From: Taudactylus pleione
Taxonomy: Eukaryota; Chordata; Amphibia; Anura; Myobatrachidae
Length of the DNA stretch: 64,000 nt
Assembly: GCA_031769625.1 (NCBI GenBank)
Contig: JAUIMM010000885.1
Location: forward strand, 4,545,001-4,609,000
Direction of reading: 5' to 3'
Shown: in pieces, positions 45,166-55,138 of the stretch
Layout of the letters: each line of letters opens with the position of its first letter
How positions within the stretch are numbered: the first letter of the stretch is position 1
Program-made: the position numbers and the translations under genes
Notes under the pieces: generated by a model
Told to the model about the DNA's origin: nothing
What the model saw: only the letters and a program-made list of their open reading frames with translations
Databases searched by the model: none

Positions 45166-45394
45166 ACATCAGTGACAGAATCCAAGTAGGCATGTCAGAC
45201 AGTCCGTACCTGTACTGGCAGGAAAAAGAAGCAATTTGGAGGTCCCTGTACAAACTGGCTCTATTTTACCTGAGTTGCCCCCCCTCCAGTGTGTACTCCG
45301 AAAGAGTGTTTAGTGCAGCCGGGAACCTTGTCAGCGAAAGGCGTAGGAGGTTGCTTCCACAAAATGTGGAGAAGATGATGTTCATAAAATGAAT
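45166..45394 (+). pseudogene. hAT transposase C-terminus, element 1
   Basis: A frame without its own start: SDRIQVGMSDSPYLYWQEKE, then LALFYLSCPPSSVYSERVFS, AAGNLVSERRRRLLPQN and VEKMMFIK followed by a stop. This is the hAT C-terminal dimerisation region, with consensus SERVFS followed by Gly-Asn-Leu-Val. It is the best-preserved version in the window, but it is separated from any core by the second array. Confidence 0.85.
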
Positions 45395-45603
45395 TATCAA
45401 CTCTTCCAGGGAGACCAGCCTCCAGAACGTACAGAGGGACCTGTGGTTCCTGCAGGGACGAATTAATACTCTGTGAGGATGAGGATGTACACACTGAAGA
45501 GGGTGAGGAATCGGTGGATGTGGAGGATGAGGATGACATCTTGCCTCCGTAGAGCCAGTTTGTGCAGGGACAGATAAATTGCCAGCTTGTTTTGTGGGGG
45601 CCC

Positions 45604-45668
45604 AAACGAACCAATCATTTCAGCCACAGTTGTGTGGCAGACCCTGGCGCTGAAATGATTGGTTTGTT
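45604..45668 (+). repeat. Conserved 3' hairpin of hAT element 1
   Basis: AACGAACCAATCATTTCAGC pairs with GCTGAAATGATTGGTTTGTT. It follows the transposase stop by about 210 bp. Confidence 0.85.
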
Positions 45669-46192
45669 AAAGTGTGCATGTCCTGTTTATACAACATAAG
45701 GGTGGGTGGGAGGGCCCAAGGACAATTCAATCTTGCACCTCTTTTTTTTCTTTGCATTATGTACAGTTTGGGGCCTAGTTTTTCAATGCCATCCTGTCTG
45801 CCACTGCAGTTTCATGCCTAGATGGGTCACATGTTTGTGCCGCCCACTCGTGTCGCTTAGCATAGTCATCCAGCTACCTCGGTGCAACCTTTTGGACATA
45901 AAAACACTATTGTGAGGTGTGAGGTATTCAGAATAGACTGGAAATGAGTGGAAATTAAGGTTATTGAGGTTAATAATAGCATAGGAGCAGAAAAACCTAC
46001 AAATTCTGTGATTTTAGCTGTTTTTATGCTTTTTTAAAAAAAATACAGATCCAAAACACAAAACCCAGAACCCAAAACACGGAAGGGTGGTTTTGGCAAA
46101 ACCAATCCAGATCCAAAGCACGAAGAAAGATCCAGATCCAAAACCAAAACACAAAACACGAAAAGTGGCCGGTGCACACCCCTAGTTTAAAC

Positions 46193-46352
46193 CTGATGAC
46201 AAACCGACCTTTAGTAAATGTAGTCACCAGTCTCATCAGATGATTTTATTATAGGATTATATGAATAATTCTATATACTGTATATGAATTTTATACGTAT
46301 ATTTCAATTCAAGAACTATGGGAAACTTAATTTATTAACAATTGTTATATTG

Positions 46353-46393
<41 letters not shown>

Positions 46394-46856
46394 TATTTTT
46401 AATTATAAAGGCACCACAAAGTGCTCACAGCACTTGACAGAATAAACATATAAATTAGTAACAGGGCATCTGAGCATAAATACAACACACCATGGTAGAC
46501 CATAGCATGAGTACATAGCATAAGCACCTAATAAAAATTGTACAGCACAGACTGGCTTGGTAATATTGATAGAAGCCAGGGCAGGGGTACTCACTGACAC
46601 TAGAAGGAGTAAGATGGGATGAGTTGATTCAGCACTCAGTGATCCCATACCCAAGGAATAGGTGAGCAAGCTGGGTCAGAGTGACTGAACAGAAGGAGAC
46701 AAGGAAACGGAGCAATGGTGACATGGATAGTGCTAGGAAAGAACAAGAGGGTGGAGGACCCTGCTCAGTAAGAGCGCACATACTAATGCTACCAAAACTG
46801 TCATTCAATTTCTTAGTATCTCCTGTAACCAACTCCCACCTGACCTTCAGTACATC
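46193..46856. other. Unassigned, with (TTA)n run
   Basis: A (TTA)n microsatellite at about 46351-46395 is followed by 'aaaggcaccacaaagtgctc', which looks like a SINE or LINE 3' tail in inverse order. Not assigned further. Confidence 0.4.
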
Positions 46857-47582
46857 CAGGGTCGGACTGGCCCACAGGGGTACAGGGGAAACCCCCGGTG
46901 GGCCCCACTGCCTCTAGGGCTCATGTTTCAGACTATGCACTTTAATTATACATATGTTACATAATACTGCAGAGGACTATGGTGTATTTTCTATAATGCA
47001 TTGCTGTTGTTATTATTATTATTATCATCTCATATACTATAATGCATGCACTAGTAGTATTAATATAAATATATTTTTAAAGTGGCCCAGACTATGGACC
47101 TGATTCAGGCCTGCTCGCTAGCAAGCGATCGCTCGTTGCTGGCGATGTTTGCAAATAAACTGAAGTGCTCACAGTGCTTGCGGCAAGTTATAGTCAACCT
47201 CAAGTGCTGCGATCGCAACCGATGGCGCACGATGTACCAATGGTTTCATGCACATCCTGGAGATGACGTACACAAGTGGGCATCTTTAGACAGGCTGGTG
47301 GGCGTCTACAAACAAAAAGTGAACGCTCGCCAAAACAAAGTGGGAGTGCTTATGACTAGCCCTGCGAGTGGCTGCCTTGATGTCACTTAGCCGAATTTCC
47401 TTACGCTCGGAGCGAGCGATCACATCTAGCGAGTGGGTCTGAATGAGCTCCTATGTTAGCCAAGCCTCTGTGGAGGCTAGCCATACCCCCTCTGGAGACT
47501 GGCCACACCCCTCTCTTACATTAACAGTGGGCCCTGTACCTGTATCTTGCCTAGAGCCCTGTGGGATTTTAATCCGGCTCTG
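46857..47582. mobile_element. hAT MITE (CAGGGTCGGACTGG type) with B4 inside
   Basis: Left end CAGGGTCGGACTGGCCCACA; right end the inverse of CAGAGCCGGATTAAAATCCC. Both are typical hAT ends of 'CAGRGYCGGA' form. No 8-bp duplication was found (AGTACATC versus CTATCGCC), so the two ends may belong to different copies. A foldback B copy sits at 47096-47451. Confidence 0.5.
47096..47451 (-). mobile_element. Foldback family B copy B4 (short)
   Basis: 356 bp; ends GGACCTGATTCAG and CTGAATGAGCTCC; perfect TAT duplication (47093-47095 and 47452-47454). About 240 bp shorter than B1, by internal deletion. Confidence 0.85.
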
Positions 47583-47705
47583 CTATCGCCTCCTTATACC
47601 GCCACAGCACTACCCCCTTCAATGAAAGGGGACCCACTGCTACCGTCTGCCAGCCTGCACTACCCCCTTGAGTGAAAGGAGGAGGGCCCACTTCAACCGG
47701 CATGC

Positions 47706-47977
47706 TTTAGCCTGACTGTCCCTCCCAGAGCCTAACCCTAACACTCTGGTGAGTGCCTAAGCATATCCCTATCCCTCCCAAAAAAAACAAAACATATTTC
47801 GACAATTTTTGTGCTGACCATTTCAATGTGGACCTTTTAAACCTGTTTATCTTCATCCATATCGACCTTTTGTGTTTTGACCTTTTGTCCTTATCTACCT
47901 TTTGACTCTCTACCATTTGAGGTCTATCTAGACATTGTCAATCTTTTTAATGTAGATCTATTGACTGAAACCCCAGT
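47706..47977. mobile_element. Half copy of K4-type element
   Basis: 'cctaaccctaacactctgg' followed by degenerate 'tcgaccttttg' and 'gtctatctagacattgtcaa' phrases, matching the right half of the element at 11382-11975. The left half is missing. Confidence 0.6.
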
Positions 47978-47989
47978 TTAATAAACTAT

Positions 47990-48330
47990 ACATCCCTACA
48001 GAATGTTTTTCATTAATCAAAAACTAGATCAGGGCCCCTAGGCCAGCACAGGTAAATGAATATGAAGGATTTAGTGGAAGCCAGGTAAAGGATTGATTGA
48101 TTGACTTATTGATTAATTAGTAACAGTACTAATAACATTAACTATAAAGAAAAGTAGATCTCAGACATGGAAAAAAACTATTAATAAACATGTTTCAAAA
48201 TCCCAAATAGATTATTTATTATATATACACACGATATAATACTGCAGTGTAGAGATCAGTGATGCTGATATACATTTTCTTTAAAAATGCAAGCTTACTT
48301 TAACAAACACACACAAAACAAAAACACCAC
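47990..48330 (-). mobile_element. BED-type hAT 3' UTR fragment
   Basis: The inverse of 33420-33690: 'tcattaatcaaaaactagat', 'aggccagcacaggtaaatg', 'gattgattgattgac', 'taacagtactaataac' and 'gacatggaaaaaaactatta' all appear in matching inverted order. Confidence 0.65.
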
Positions 48331-48709
48331 AGCCTTTTTTCTTTGCATCAGTTGACTGCTGGTGCTACTATGTCTGACAAATACGCAATAGCCTGTTTGT
48401 TTGCACTGCAATGCACTGGATTGTGTGTCCGGCATTTACACAGTGAGAAAGAAGCTTACAGCCAGTCGTCCTTACAACCTACTCCACATCTACCTACTAC
48501 TACTCTATCCTCCTAATGGCGGCCTAATGGTGTTTTTAGACCAAATAAAGCCCACACCCTCTCCCTACACTCTCCTGAGTGAAATGACGTATGATTACAA
48601 GGGAGGGACTGTTATATGCAATCCAAAATAGGCGAGATCCGAAATTTCCAGGAATATTAAGTTTTGCTTCGTTCTGAGATCTTTGCGGGAAGACCCGGGC
48701 TGGGACTTT
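48331..48709. other. no recognised feature
   Basis: No repeat borders or protein motifs identified. Confidence 0.35.
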
Positions 48710-49300
48710 GGGCCTGATTCAGAGCCGCTCGTAAGCGGCCGCTCGTTCGCTCCGAGCGATGTTTGGCCAACTGCGCATGCGTACGGATCGTTATACGCAT
48801 GCGCGAACCAGTCAGTGCGGTCGAAATTCATGTGCTCGCAAAATAGCGAATGCCTGATAATTTCAGTGACAGGAGGAGGCGTATGTGGGTGGTAACGAGG
48901 GAAGGTGCTTGAAAACGGGGAGTGGAGATCCGAACGCAGGCGTGCTTAAAGGTCAAAACGGGCATTTTATGGGTGTACATAATTAAAACAGCAGCGTCAT
49001 TGACCACGTAACTGGGTTATTTTATAGCCAGAACTGCTCGCAAAATTGTGGTAGCAAAAACCAACCCCAAGAATAGCGAGCAGTTCATACCCTGGTCGAT
49101 GTACTCGATTCATCTAATAAATAGCAGACATGACGTAGGATGCGAGCGGCGTATTTTTTCAAAAAACGACCGCAAGTTTTGTTCGCTCGTTCAGACCTAG
49201 AGGCGTGAACAGACCGTAAAGAGCGAACGGTTGATTTGAATAGCCACCCCTATTTTCTGGACGAGCGAGCGCTAATTGCATCCGGCTCTGAATCAGGCCC
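48710..49300 (-). mobile_element. Foldback family B copy B5
   Basis: 591 bp; ends GGGCCTGATTCAG and CTGAATCAGGCCC; perfect TTT duplication (48707-48709 and 49301-49303). It is close to the reverse complement of B1, with hairpins GCCGCTCGTAAGCGGC and GCGCATGCGTAC...GTATAACG-type arms near the left end. Confidence 0.85.
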
Positions 49301-49739
49301 TTTGTTCTACTCGGCACCCCCAAATTCGGTTATTTTCAGATTTATGATAACCCTTTTCTCAGTTTACAGCACAGAGCAGCTGACTAGTGTCACAGTACAG
49401 GAACATGGCGATCGGCTGACCGGATCATGGAAAAGCTCAGTCCCACTCTCAGGATATTTTTAGCAAAAAATATCCTGCAAAGTGTGGAGGAGAGATTCGC
49501 AGGGACAAAGCTTTTCTTGCATCGCAAGCTCTGTCCCTGCATGCGATATTTGATATGTACTTGCGATGTATTAAAATATCGCATTGCGATTTAAAGCTAA
49601 TTTATCACATCCCATCTGCATTTGAGATGCGCATTGTGATAACTATGCCCCACAGTCACAAAGGTATATGGTGTTCTGTGTTAATGTCAGTGAGAGATTT
49701 TCTCACTTTCTTAGTATCTGGCTGGCATTACAGTAGTTA

Positions 49740-50205
49740 TAGGAGCTACAGTCCTACTGCCAGAATTGTAGTACAGGACACACCACCACAAAAAGAATCA
49801 AAAAATTCCAATCGAATTCAACGGGAATGACATATAAGATCAAACAACACATAATTTATAACGACACAGGGGTGATCTATTTGATAGAGTGCCCCTGTGG
49901 CTTACATTATGTTGGCAGGACACTACGGAAAATAAAGGTGAGGATTTCAGAACATCACCGAAACATAAGACGAGGTTTAGATACACATAACCTCTCTTTG
50001 CACTTCAAAGTCAAGCATAACCAAAACACCCAGAAGGTCTCAAATTCCTGGGAATCTTAACGTAAGATAAGAACTGGAGGGGGGGGGGATTCGAGAAGAC
50101 ACTTAACCAAAATGAGCTTAAGTGGATATTCACCCTGAAACCCTGAGACCCCGAGGTCTCAATGCTGACAACGAGATTAAAGCTGTTATTACCAGCTAAA
50201 ACAGA
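49740..50205 (+). pseudogene. Penelope-like element C-terminus with GIY-YIG domain
   Basis: The frame from about 49740 reads through DTPPQKESKNSNRIQREM to YNDTGVIYLIECPCGLHYVG, the GIY-YIG nuclease signature with the CxC motif typical of Penelope-like elements. Then come RTLRKIKVRISEHHRNIRRG and HFKVKHNQNTQK. After frameshifts near 50045 and 50135 the tail reads NELKWIFTLK and LRPRGLNADNEIKAVITS, then stop at about 50203. That is the usual Penelope C-terminal pattern. The reverse transcriptase is absent. GIY-YIG acts as the nicking endonuclease for target-primed integration; this copy is inactive. Confidence 0.85.
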
Positions 50206-50760
50206 GAGTACCCCTGGATAATACCCAACAAATAGAGTCGAGTTGATTATAAAACACCCTTGTTTAATATCCAACAATAAAATAAATCCAATTATAGTAC
50301 TTGAAGGCAGTATAGGCATAGAAATGGCATGACTAACATTGTGGGACAAATACGTCCAGTCTGAGCAAACACAATGTACATTACAACTACCATAAAAAAT
50401 ACACAGACCTATACAGCATAAACATAAAAAACTGTACATTGAATCCCTTCCATTTATGTAAAGCATACTAAGTATTTATCTGTGTTATCTTAATTCCAGC
50501 ATAACATTGGAACATTTTCATTATAAAAAAAACTTTTTTTGATTCCACACTATGTATTATTAATACCATTTCAAAGATGGCCACCGTACTATCAGAGTGA
50601 CATCTGAGGTCAAACCACAACAAAGATGGCCACCATACTATCAGACATCTAAGGTCAAACCACAACAAAAGATGGCGAAATACAGAATAAATAGCCATCA
50701 CATCTACAGTTAACATAAGGATTCCCTGAGGAAGGCTAGAGGCCGATATGCATTGGAAGA
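50206..50760 (+). mobile_element. Penelope 3' region
   Basis: Follows the stop codon. It contains two tandem copies of 'aagatggccaccgtactatc' / 'ggtcaaaccacaacaaa' (50574-50670) and 'ccctgaggaaggctagagg' at 50724. The kinship of the tail to the coding part is inferred from adjacency. Confidence 0.55.
50724..50760 (+). ncRNA. Candidate degenerate hammerhead-like motif
   Basis: CTGAGGA (50726-50732) matches the hammerhead CUGANGA core. A short stem GGC/GCC follows, then GATA where GAAA is expected, then TGCATTGG. The second occurrence at 31968-31934 (minus) has the stem GTGC/GCAC and AAAA. Penelope-like elements are known to carry hammerhead motifs, which makes this plausible, but neither copy has a full core. 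Confidence 0.3.
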
Positions 50761-50958
50761 CAGACACACACATCATCTATCACCTGCATCTGAAATGTGT
50801 ACACACCAATCCTCGCTCCCCAATCCACTGAAGTCTCCTCGAAGTTGGTGCGAGTTGAGCGGCTGGAGAACAGCTGAGACCCGGGAGCTACCGAGTCTCG
50901 CTACACGAGGCAACCAGGAAGTCTCGCAGAAGAGCCGGCCTGGACACTGCGCCAGTCA

Positions 50959-51521
50959 CAGTGGCAAACGCAGGATTTCTAGAGGGGGGGTTTCCAAATG
51001 CTTGATTGAGTGTGGCCAGTCCATGAAGAGGATATAATTATCACTTAACCAGCTTTAATATGCATCATACATAGTGTATTGTGTGTCATAATTCCAGCAT
51101 ATAGAGGATCAGTAATCACAGAAGCCATTATATGCGGCAGTAGGGCCATCCTGCCTGTGCGGAATGTTTCTATTTTAGATGTGGCCACCATTCCAGAGTA
51201 TTAGATCACGTCCGGGAGTTTGGGGGAGCAGCAGAAGAACCTAGAACTGCCCTGGACATATATGTACATATTGGGCTCTATAGCGGTGCATCCCTAACAG
51301 TGAATGTTTTCTAGATCTCCTAGTTGGTGCACAGGTTATTTATTACTGACTGATACATGTTAAAAGATACACAGGTGGTGCTAATTATTTAATTTGTGAT
51401 ACTGTGAAGAACATGCAGCGATAGTAACAGTCTATTATATTACTATTTCTATTGTGGTCATGGTGTGGGCTTGGGAGGGGGGTTTCCTGGCAGACGGAAA
51501 CCCCCTCTGCGTTTGCCCATG
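50959..51521. mobile_element. hAT MITE (CAGTGGCAAACGCAGG type)
   Basis: Left CAGTGGCAAACGCAGGATTT and right inverse CATGGGCAAACGCAGAGG, both with 'ggggggtttcc' just inside. No clean 8-bp duplication (only AGTCA shared). Confidence 0.55.
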
Positions 51522-52332
51522 AGTCAGTGCTTGCGAATCCACGCACACTGATCTAATAGCGGTGCAGACAGCGAATGGAGCCACCGGAGATCATCATTCC
51601 GCTCACCCGGAGGTGAGCGCTACAAAAGGAAGGGTAAGTTGTGCAACTGGGGGTATGGGATACCGCCCCACCAGGACACAGCCCCCAACACCCACCTGAC
51701 CACGCACATTACTACCTATAACCTAATTGAGGTCTGCACTGGACATCACCTCACACAAACATAACATCAGAGTGATACAAGCTTTAGACACATTCTTTTC
51801 TTCCAATACTGAATGCCATTTTTTCTAATTTTCCTGTTTTTTTCTTTTCTCTCTAATTTTCCAAATATAACCTTTTTTTTTTCATTCTTCACAATTTTAA
51901 ATTCATATCATTGCTTACATATTTAATGTTTATTTATGTACGTGCATGAGAGTGTGGGGATACAGATAATCCACCACTGTATATACTGCAAAACAGTACT
52001 CCCTAACCTTGATAATAACTAACAATAATCGGGAGCCATATTACTCCTGATTATGACCCATTGTATCTAAACAAACACAATGCTATAAGTACTGGTCTCA
52101 CACAGTCTCGATTTGCATTTATTGTATTGCCTATGATAGTGCTGATTTACATGTTGAGCACAGACTTTTCTTTTTATACTGTATATAGCTTGATTATTTA
52201 GGGACGGGTACCCTAATTGGACCCTGCAGCTCAGCTAAATAATTAAACAACACCCATAACCAGTGTAGTGCGGATTCCAAAAAAGATTCTCTATAGGAGC
52301 TACAAGTTCACTGTGATATATATATTTATATC
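51522..52332. other. no recognised feature
   Basis: Mostly AT-rich. I see no termini or frames of interest. Confidence 0.4.
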
Positions 52333-52703
52333 AACAGTGGCGTCACAAGGGGGTGCTGGCCGCACCCTAGTGTCACTCGCCGAGGGGTGACACCAAATTG
52401 CCCAATCCTCCTCAGCGCCATCTTTTGTTGTGGTTTGACCGTAGATGTCACTCTGATAGTACGGTGGCCATCTTTGAAATGGTATTAATATTACTCTTGC
52501 CCCTATCATAGGACCACATAGTGTGTCACTCGCCAAGGGGTGACACCAAATTGCCCACTGCTCCTCAGTGAGGGAGCCGGAGCTGCACACAGATTCATCC
52601 CTGGGACCCTTGGAGTGGCTAAACCAGGGGTTCGGGTTGCAAGTCCACGTCCCTACCTGCAAGACCATGCCCCCTTTTGTCGGCGCAGGGAGGGAAGCCA
52701 CTG
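52333..52703. mobile_element. hAT MITE (CAGTGGCGTCACAAGG type)
   Basis: Left CAGTGGCGTCACAAGG; right end the inverse of CAGTGGCTTCCCTCCC. Target duplication TATATCAA / TATATCAG (7 of 8). The inside phrase 'gtgtcactcgcc(g/a)aggggtgac' occurs twice, with a segment between them that is the inverse of 50557-50640. Confidence 0.75.
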
Positions 52704-53345
52704 TATATCAGCATGATCTGGTTGATGGTTTTAATCCTGTACATTCATAGTAAGTCTGGTTGGGCTGAATCTGACAGGCTGATAGCTTAATGAACAATAA
52801 TCCATAAAACCATAACTACTTAAGAAGTTTTGGTGCAGTTTAATAGAAGCAGGAGGCAGTGTCCCATCCTATAGGACCCTGTGCAAGAGCTGTGTTCAGG
52901 TAGTGCATGAGCTGAGTGTAACTGCTCAGCCACCTCTTTTTGGGCACTGTGGTTATTCAGGACCTGGGACAGCTCCTCCAAGCACCATGCAGCACTGTGT
53001 CCTGCCAATGAGGGAGAGCAGAGGCCAGCAGTAACTCCGCCCGCAGCAGTGATGCTTAACCTACTGTCATTCCCACCAGCTTCAAGGGAGTCTGCTCCGA
53101 TCACACTGTGCTCTCTAGCTTATCACAGCTCCCCTCAGCCACCGGACCTATCTCCAGGTCAGTGCTCTCACCACCACGCACCACCACGGGGATGTCAGGT
53201 CAGAGTAGGCTCCAGAGTTTACATATGTGCCTCCCAACTCTTTGACCTCACCACACCTCGCTGCACCACACAGCTGCTGGTGTGTCACCATTTATACTTT
53301 TTATACCAGCCCGTAAGTTCAGGAAAAAGGTCTTTCCAGATTTAA
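52704..53345. other. no recognised feature
   Basis: Moderate GC, no motif recognised. The frames at 52820-53345 have no family features. Confidence 0.35.
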
Positions 53346-53528
53346 GGGTCTATTTACTAAGCAGTGTTAGGAGACAGAGTGAAAAGTGATAAGACATTGA
53401 TAAGGTACCAGCCAATCAGCTCCCAACTGCCATCTCACAGGCTGTGTTTGAAAAATGACAGTTGGGAGCTGATTGGCTGGTACCTTATCACAGACTTATC
53501 ACTTTTCACTCCTTAGTAAATAGACCCC
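53346..53528. mobile_element. Palindromic MITE (GGGTCTATTTACTAAG family)
   Basis: Terminal repeats GGGTCTATTTACTAAG and TTAGTAAATAGACCC. Long arms 'ggtaccagccaatcagctcc' and its inverse 'gagctgattggctggtacc'. Second copy of the family at 12794. Confidence 0.85.
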
Positions 53529-53906
53529 AAAGTTACTTTCCTAAGAATACTGTAGTATTAAAGCAAACTTACAGTATACAACTACAACATATACACATTC
53601 CCTAAATATATCCTAAATATATACATTTATTTCCTCCACAACTAAATCTAAAATGGGAACACTACTCTGACATACTGTACAGTATATTTTTCATGAAATA
53701 CTATTACAGATAGGTTTAGAATGTATTTTGCCTTAACATGGGTTACACTTATTTTAACATATATTCATACCGTCTAACAAGGTGATATTCTAAATCGGGA
53801 GATGGCCGGAAATGGGGCAGTGTCATGTCCCATTTGGGGACTGGCCACGTCACAGTGGTTGTAACCACACCAGGGGTGTGCCTAGTATTTTCAAAGCACT
53901 AAATAA

Positions 53907-55138
53907 GGGGCATATTCAATTAGCCATGAAAAGTCCCGTACTTTTTCGTATGCCGGACTTTTCGCCGTCATCGCTGGTTTTACCTGCGGAAAAGTTTCTT
54001 GTGCATCACCGCCAGAGGCGTCGAGAGGGGGGGGAGCGGGTACAAATTACCGGGGCCCGGGCTTGCTGGAGGGGCCCGGCGGGGGCCTGGGTCCACTACC
54101 GCTCCCCCCCTCTTACATCACAGCAGCCCAGCACATGCTGGGCTGCACTGGGAGACTGCTCGTGGCTGCTACGAAGCAGCCACAGCAGTTTCCTATGCTT
54201 GTGGGGGGAGCAATCAGGCTGATCGCACCCCCCACTGGTTATGCGCCAGGCTGATGGGGCTCACTGCGCCCCCCTCGCTGCAGCGCTGCTAAACTTTTTA
54301 ATTTTTTTTACCTAAGTGGGCGTGACCACGCCTCCCGCAATTAGGCCATGCCCGGCTATCGACGTGCCTAGTCACCGCTTATTTCCGTATTAAATTCCAA
54401 AGGATACGAAAACGGGACCTGGCGAAACTCAAACAGGCGAAAAGTGCTGTCAGAATTGGGGAAATCAGCCTGACACCCCCCAAAAGATGCACTAACTTTG
54501 GGGATCACTATAGTTACCCCTGAATAGCACTACTGAAGATCTTTGGGATACTTAAATGCTCTCAATAGCTGCTAATTAGCGTCTTTGCACAAGTGTTGAA
54601 TAATAGCATTTTGAGAGGGTTGTTTTTGTCCCAGCAAATTTGGGGTACATGAAAATGGGTGCAAGCATATTTTAAAGTTGCTATTGTGAAATTTTAAAAA
54701 ACTTAAAAAATCCACCTGCCGCAAAAACCTGCAATCTTAAAAACACCTGGCGCATACTTGGGGCGTCCCCCCTGGAGTCTATTTCGCTTGTTTTTATGTT
54801 TGTCTCCCAACTTTGTACTGCTTTGCCCCCTTTTTCAAAGTAATTTTTTGGGGTGTTCTTAAGTTTTTTTTTTTTTTGACACAGTTTACCTTTGGGGTGC
54901 TGTCTCAAGGGTGCAGGGTGGTTCCTGCAAGTTTGCACCCCCAAACCCCAATTCTGCACTTTATTTTGCCTCCATTCATAGGCAAATCTTTTTCACTTAT
55001 TCCAATGCATTGACTTTCCACATCGGCGAAGAGTCTTTGGAATTGAATACGGGGATAAGATTTCGCCGGGCGAAATGACGTCACCGGCGATACTTTTTCA
55101 CTGAAAACGACTTATCGCGGCTAATTAAATATGCCCCT
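53907..55138. mobile_element. TIR element GGGGCATATTCAATTAG with hAT MITE inside
   Basis: Left GGGGCATATTCAATTAGCC and right inverse AGGGGCATATTTAATTAGCC. The subterminal parts also pair loosely ('ccgtactttttcg', 'tactttttcactg'). A hAT MITE occupies 54013-54371. No coding capacity recognised in 54380-55080. Confidence 0.7.
54013..54371. mobile_element. hAT MITE (CAGAGGCGTCGAGAGG type)
   Basis: Left CAGAGGCGTCGAGAGG and right inverse CTAGGCACGTCGATAGCC, flanked by TCACCGC (54006-54012 and 54372-54378). GC-rich with poly-G/C runs. Confidence 0.7.

Larger units (their letters stand above)
40860..46184 (+). mobile_element. BED-type hAT element 1, complete ends, non-autonomous
   Basis: 5325 bp bounded by TAGGGGTG and CACCCCTA inverted termini, with a perfect 8-bp duplication GTTTAAAC (40852-40859 and 46185-46192). 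Order: terminal region, TATA box, first tandem array (about 41375-42860), short transposase segment, second tandem array (about 43206-45165), transposase C-terminus, conserved hairpin, 3' UTR with inverted 'ccaaaaccaaaacac' phrases. It lacks the BED finger and catalytic residues, so it can only move with help from another transposase. The perfect duplication suggests it is the youngest hAT here. Confidence 0.9.

Noticed and set aside
43464..45253. A series of frames of about 70 codons with CSRTCILKAAATSVRLSVKGW
   Set aside because: They repeat with the tandem array period, on both strands. An artefact of the array rather than a protein repeat family.
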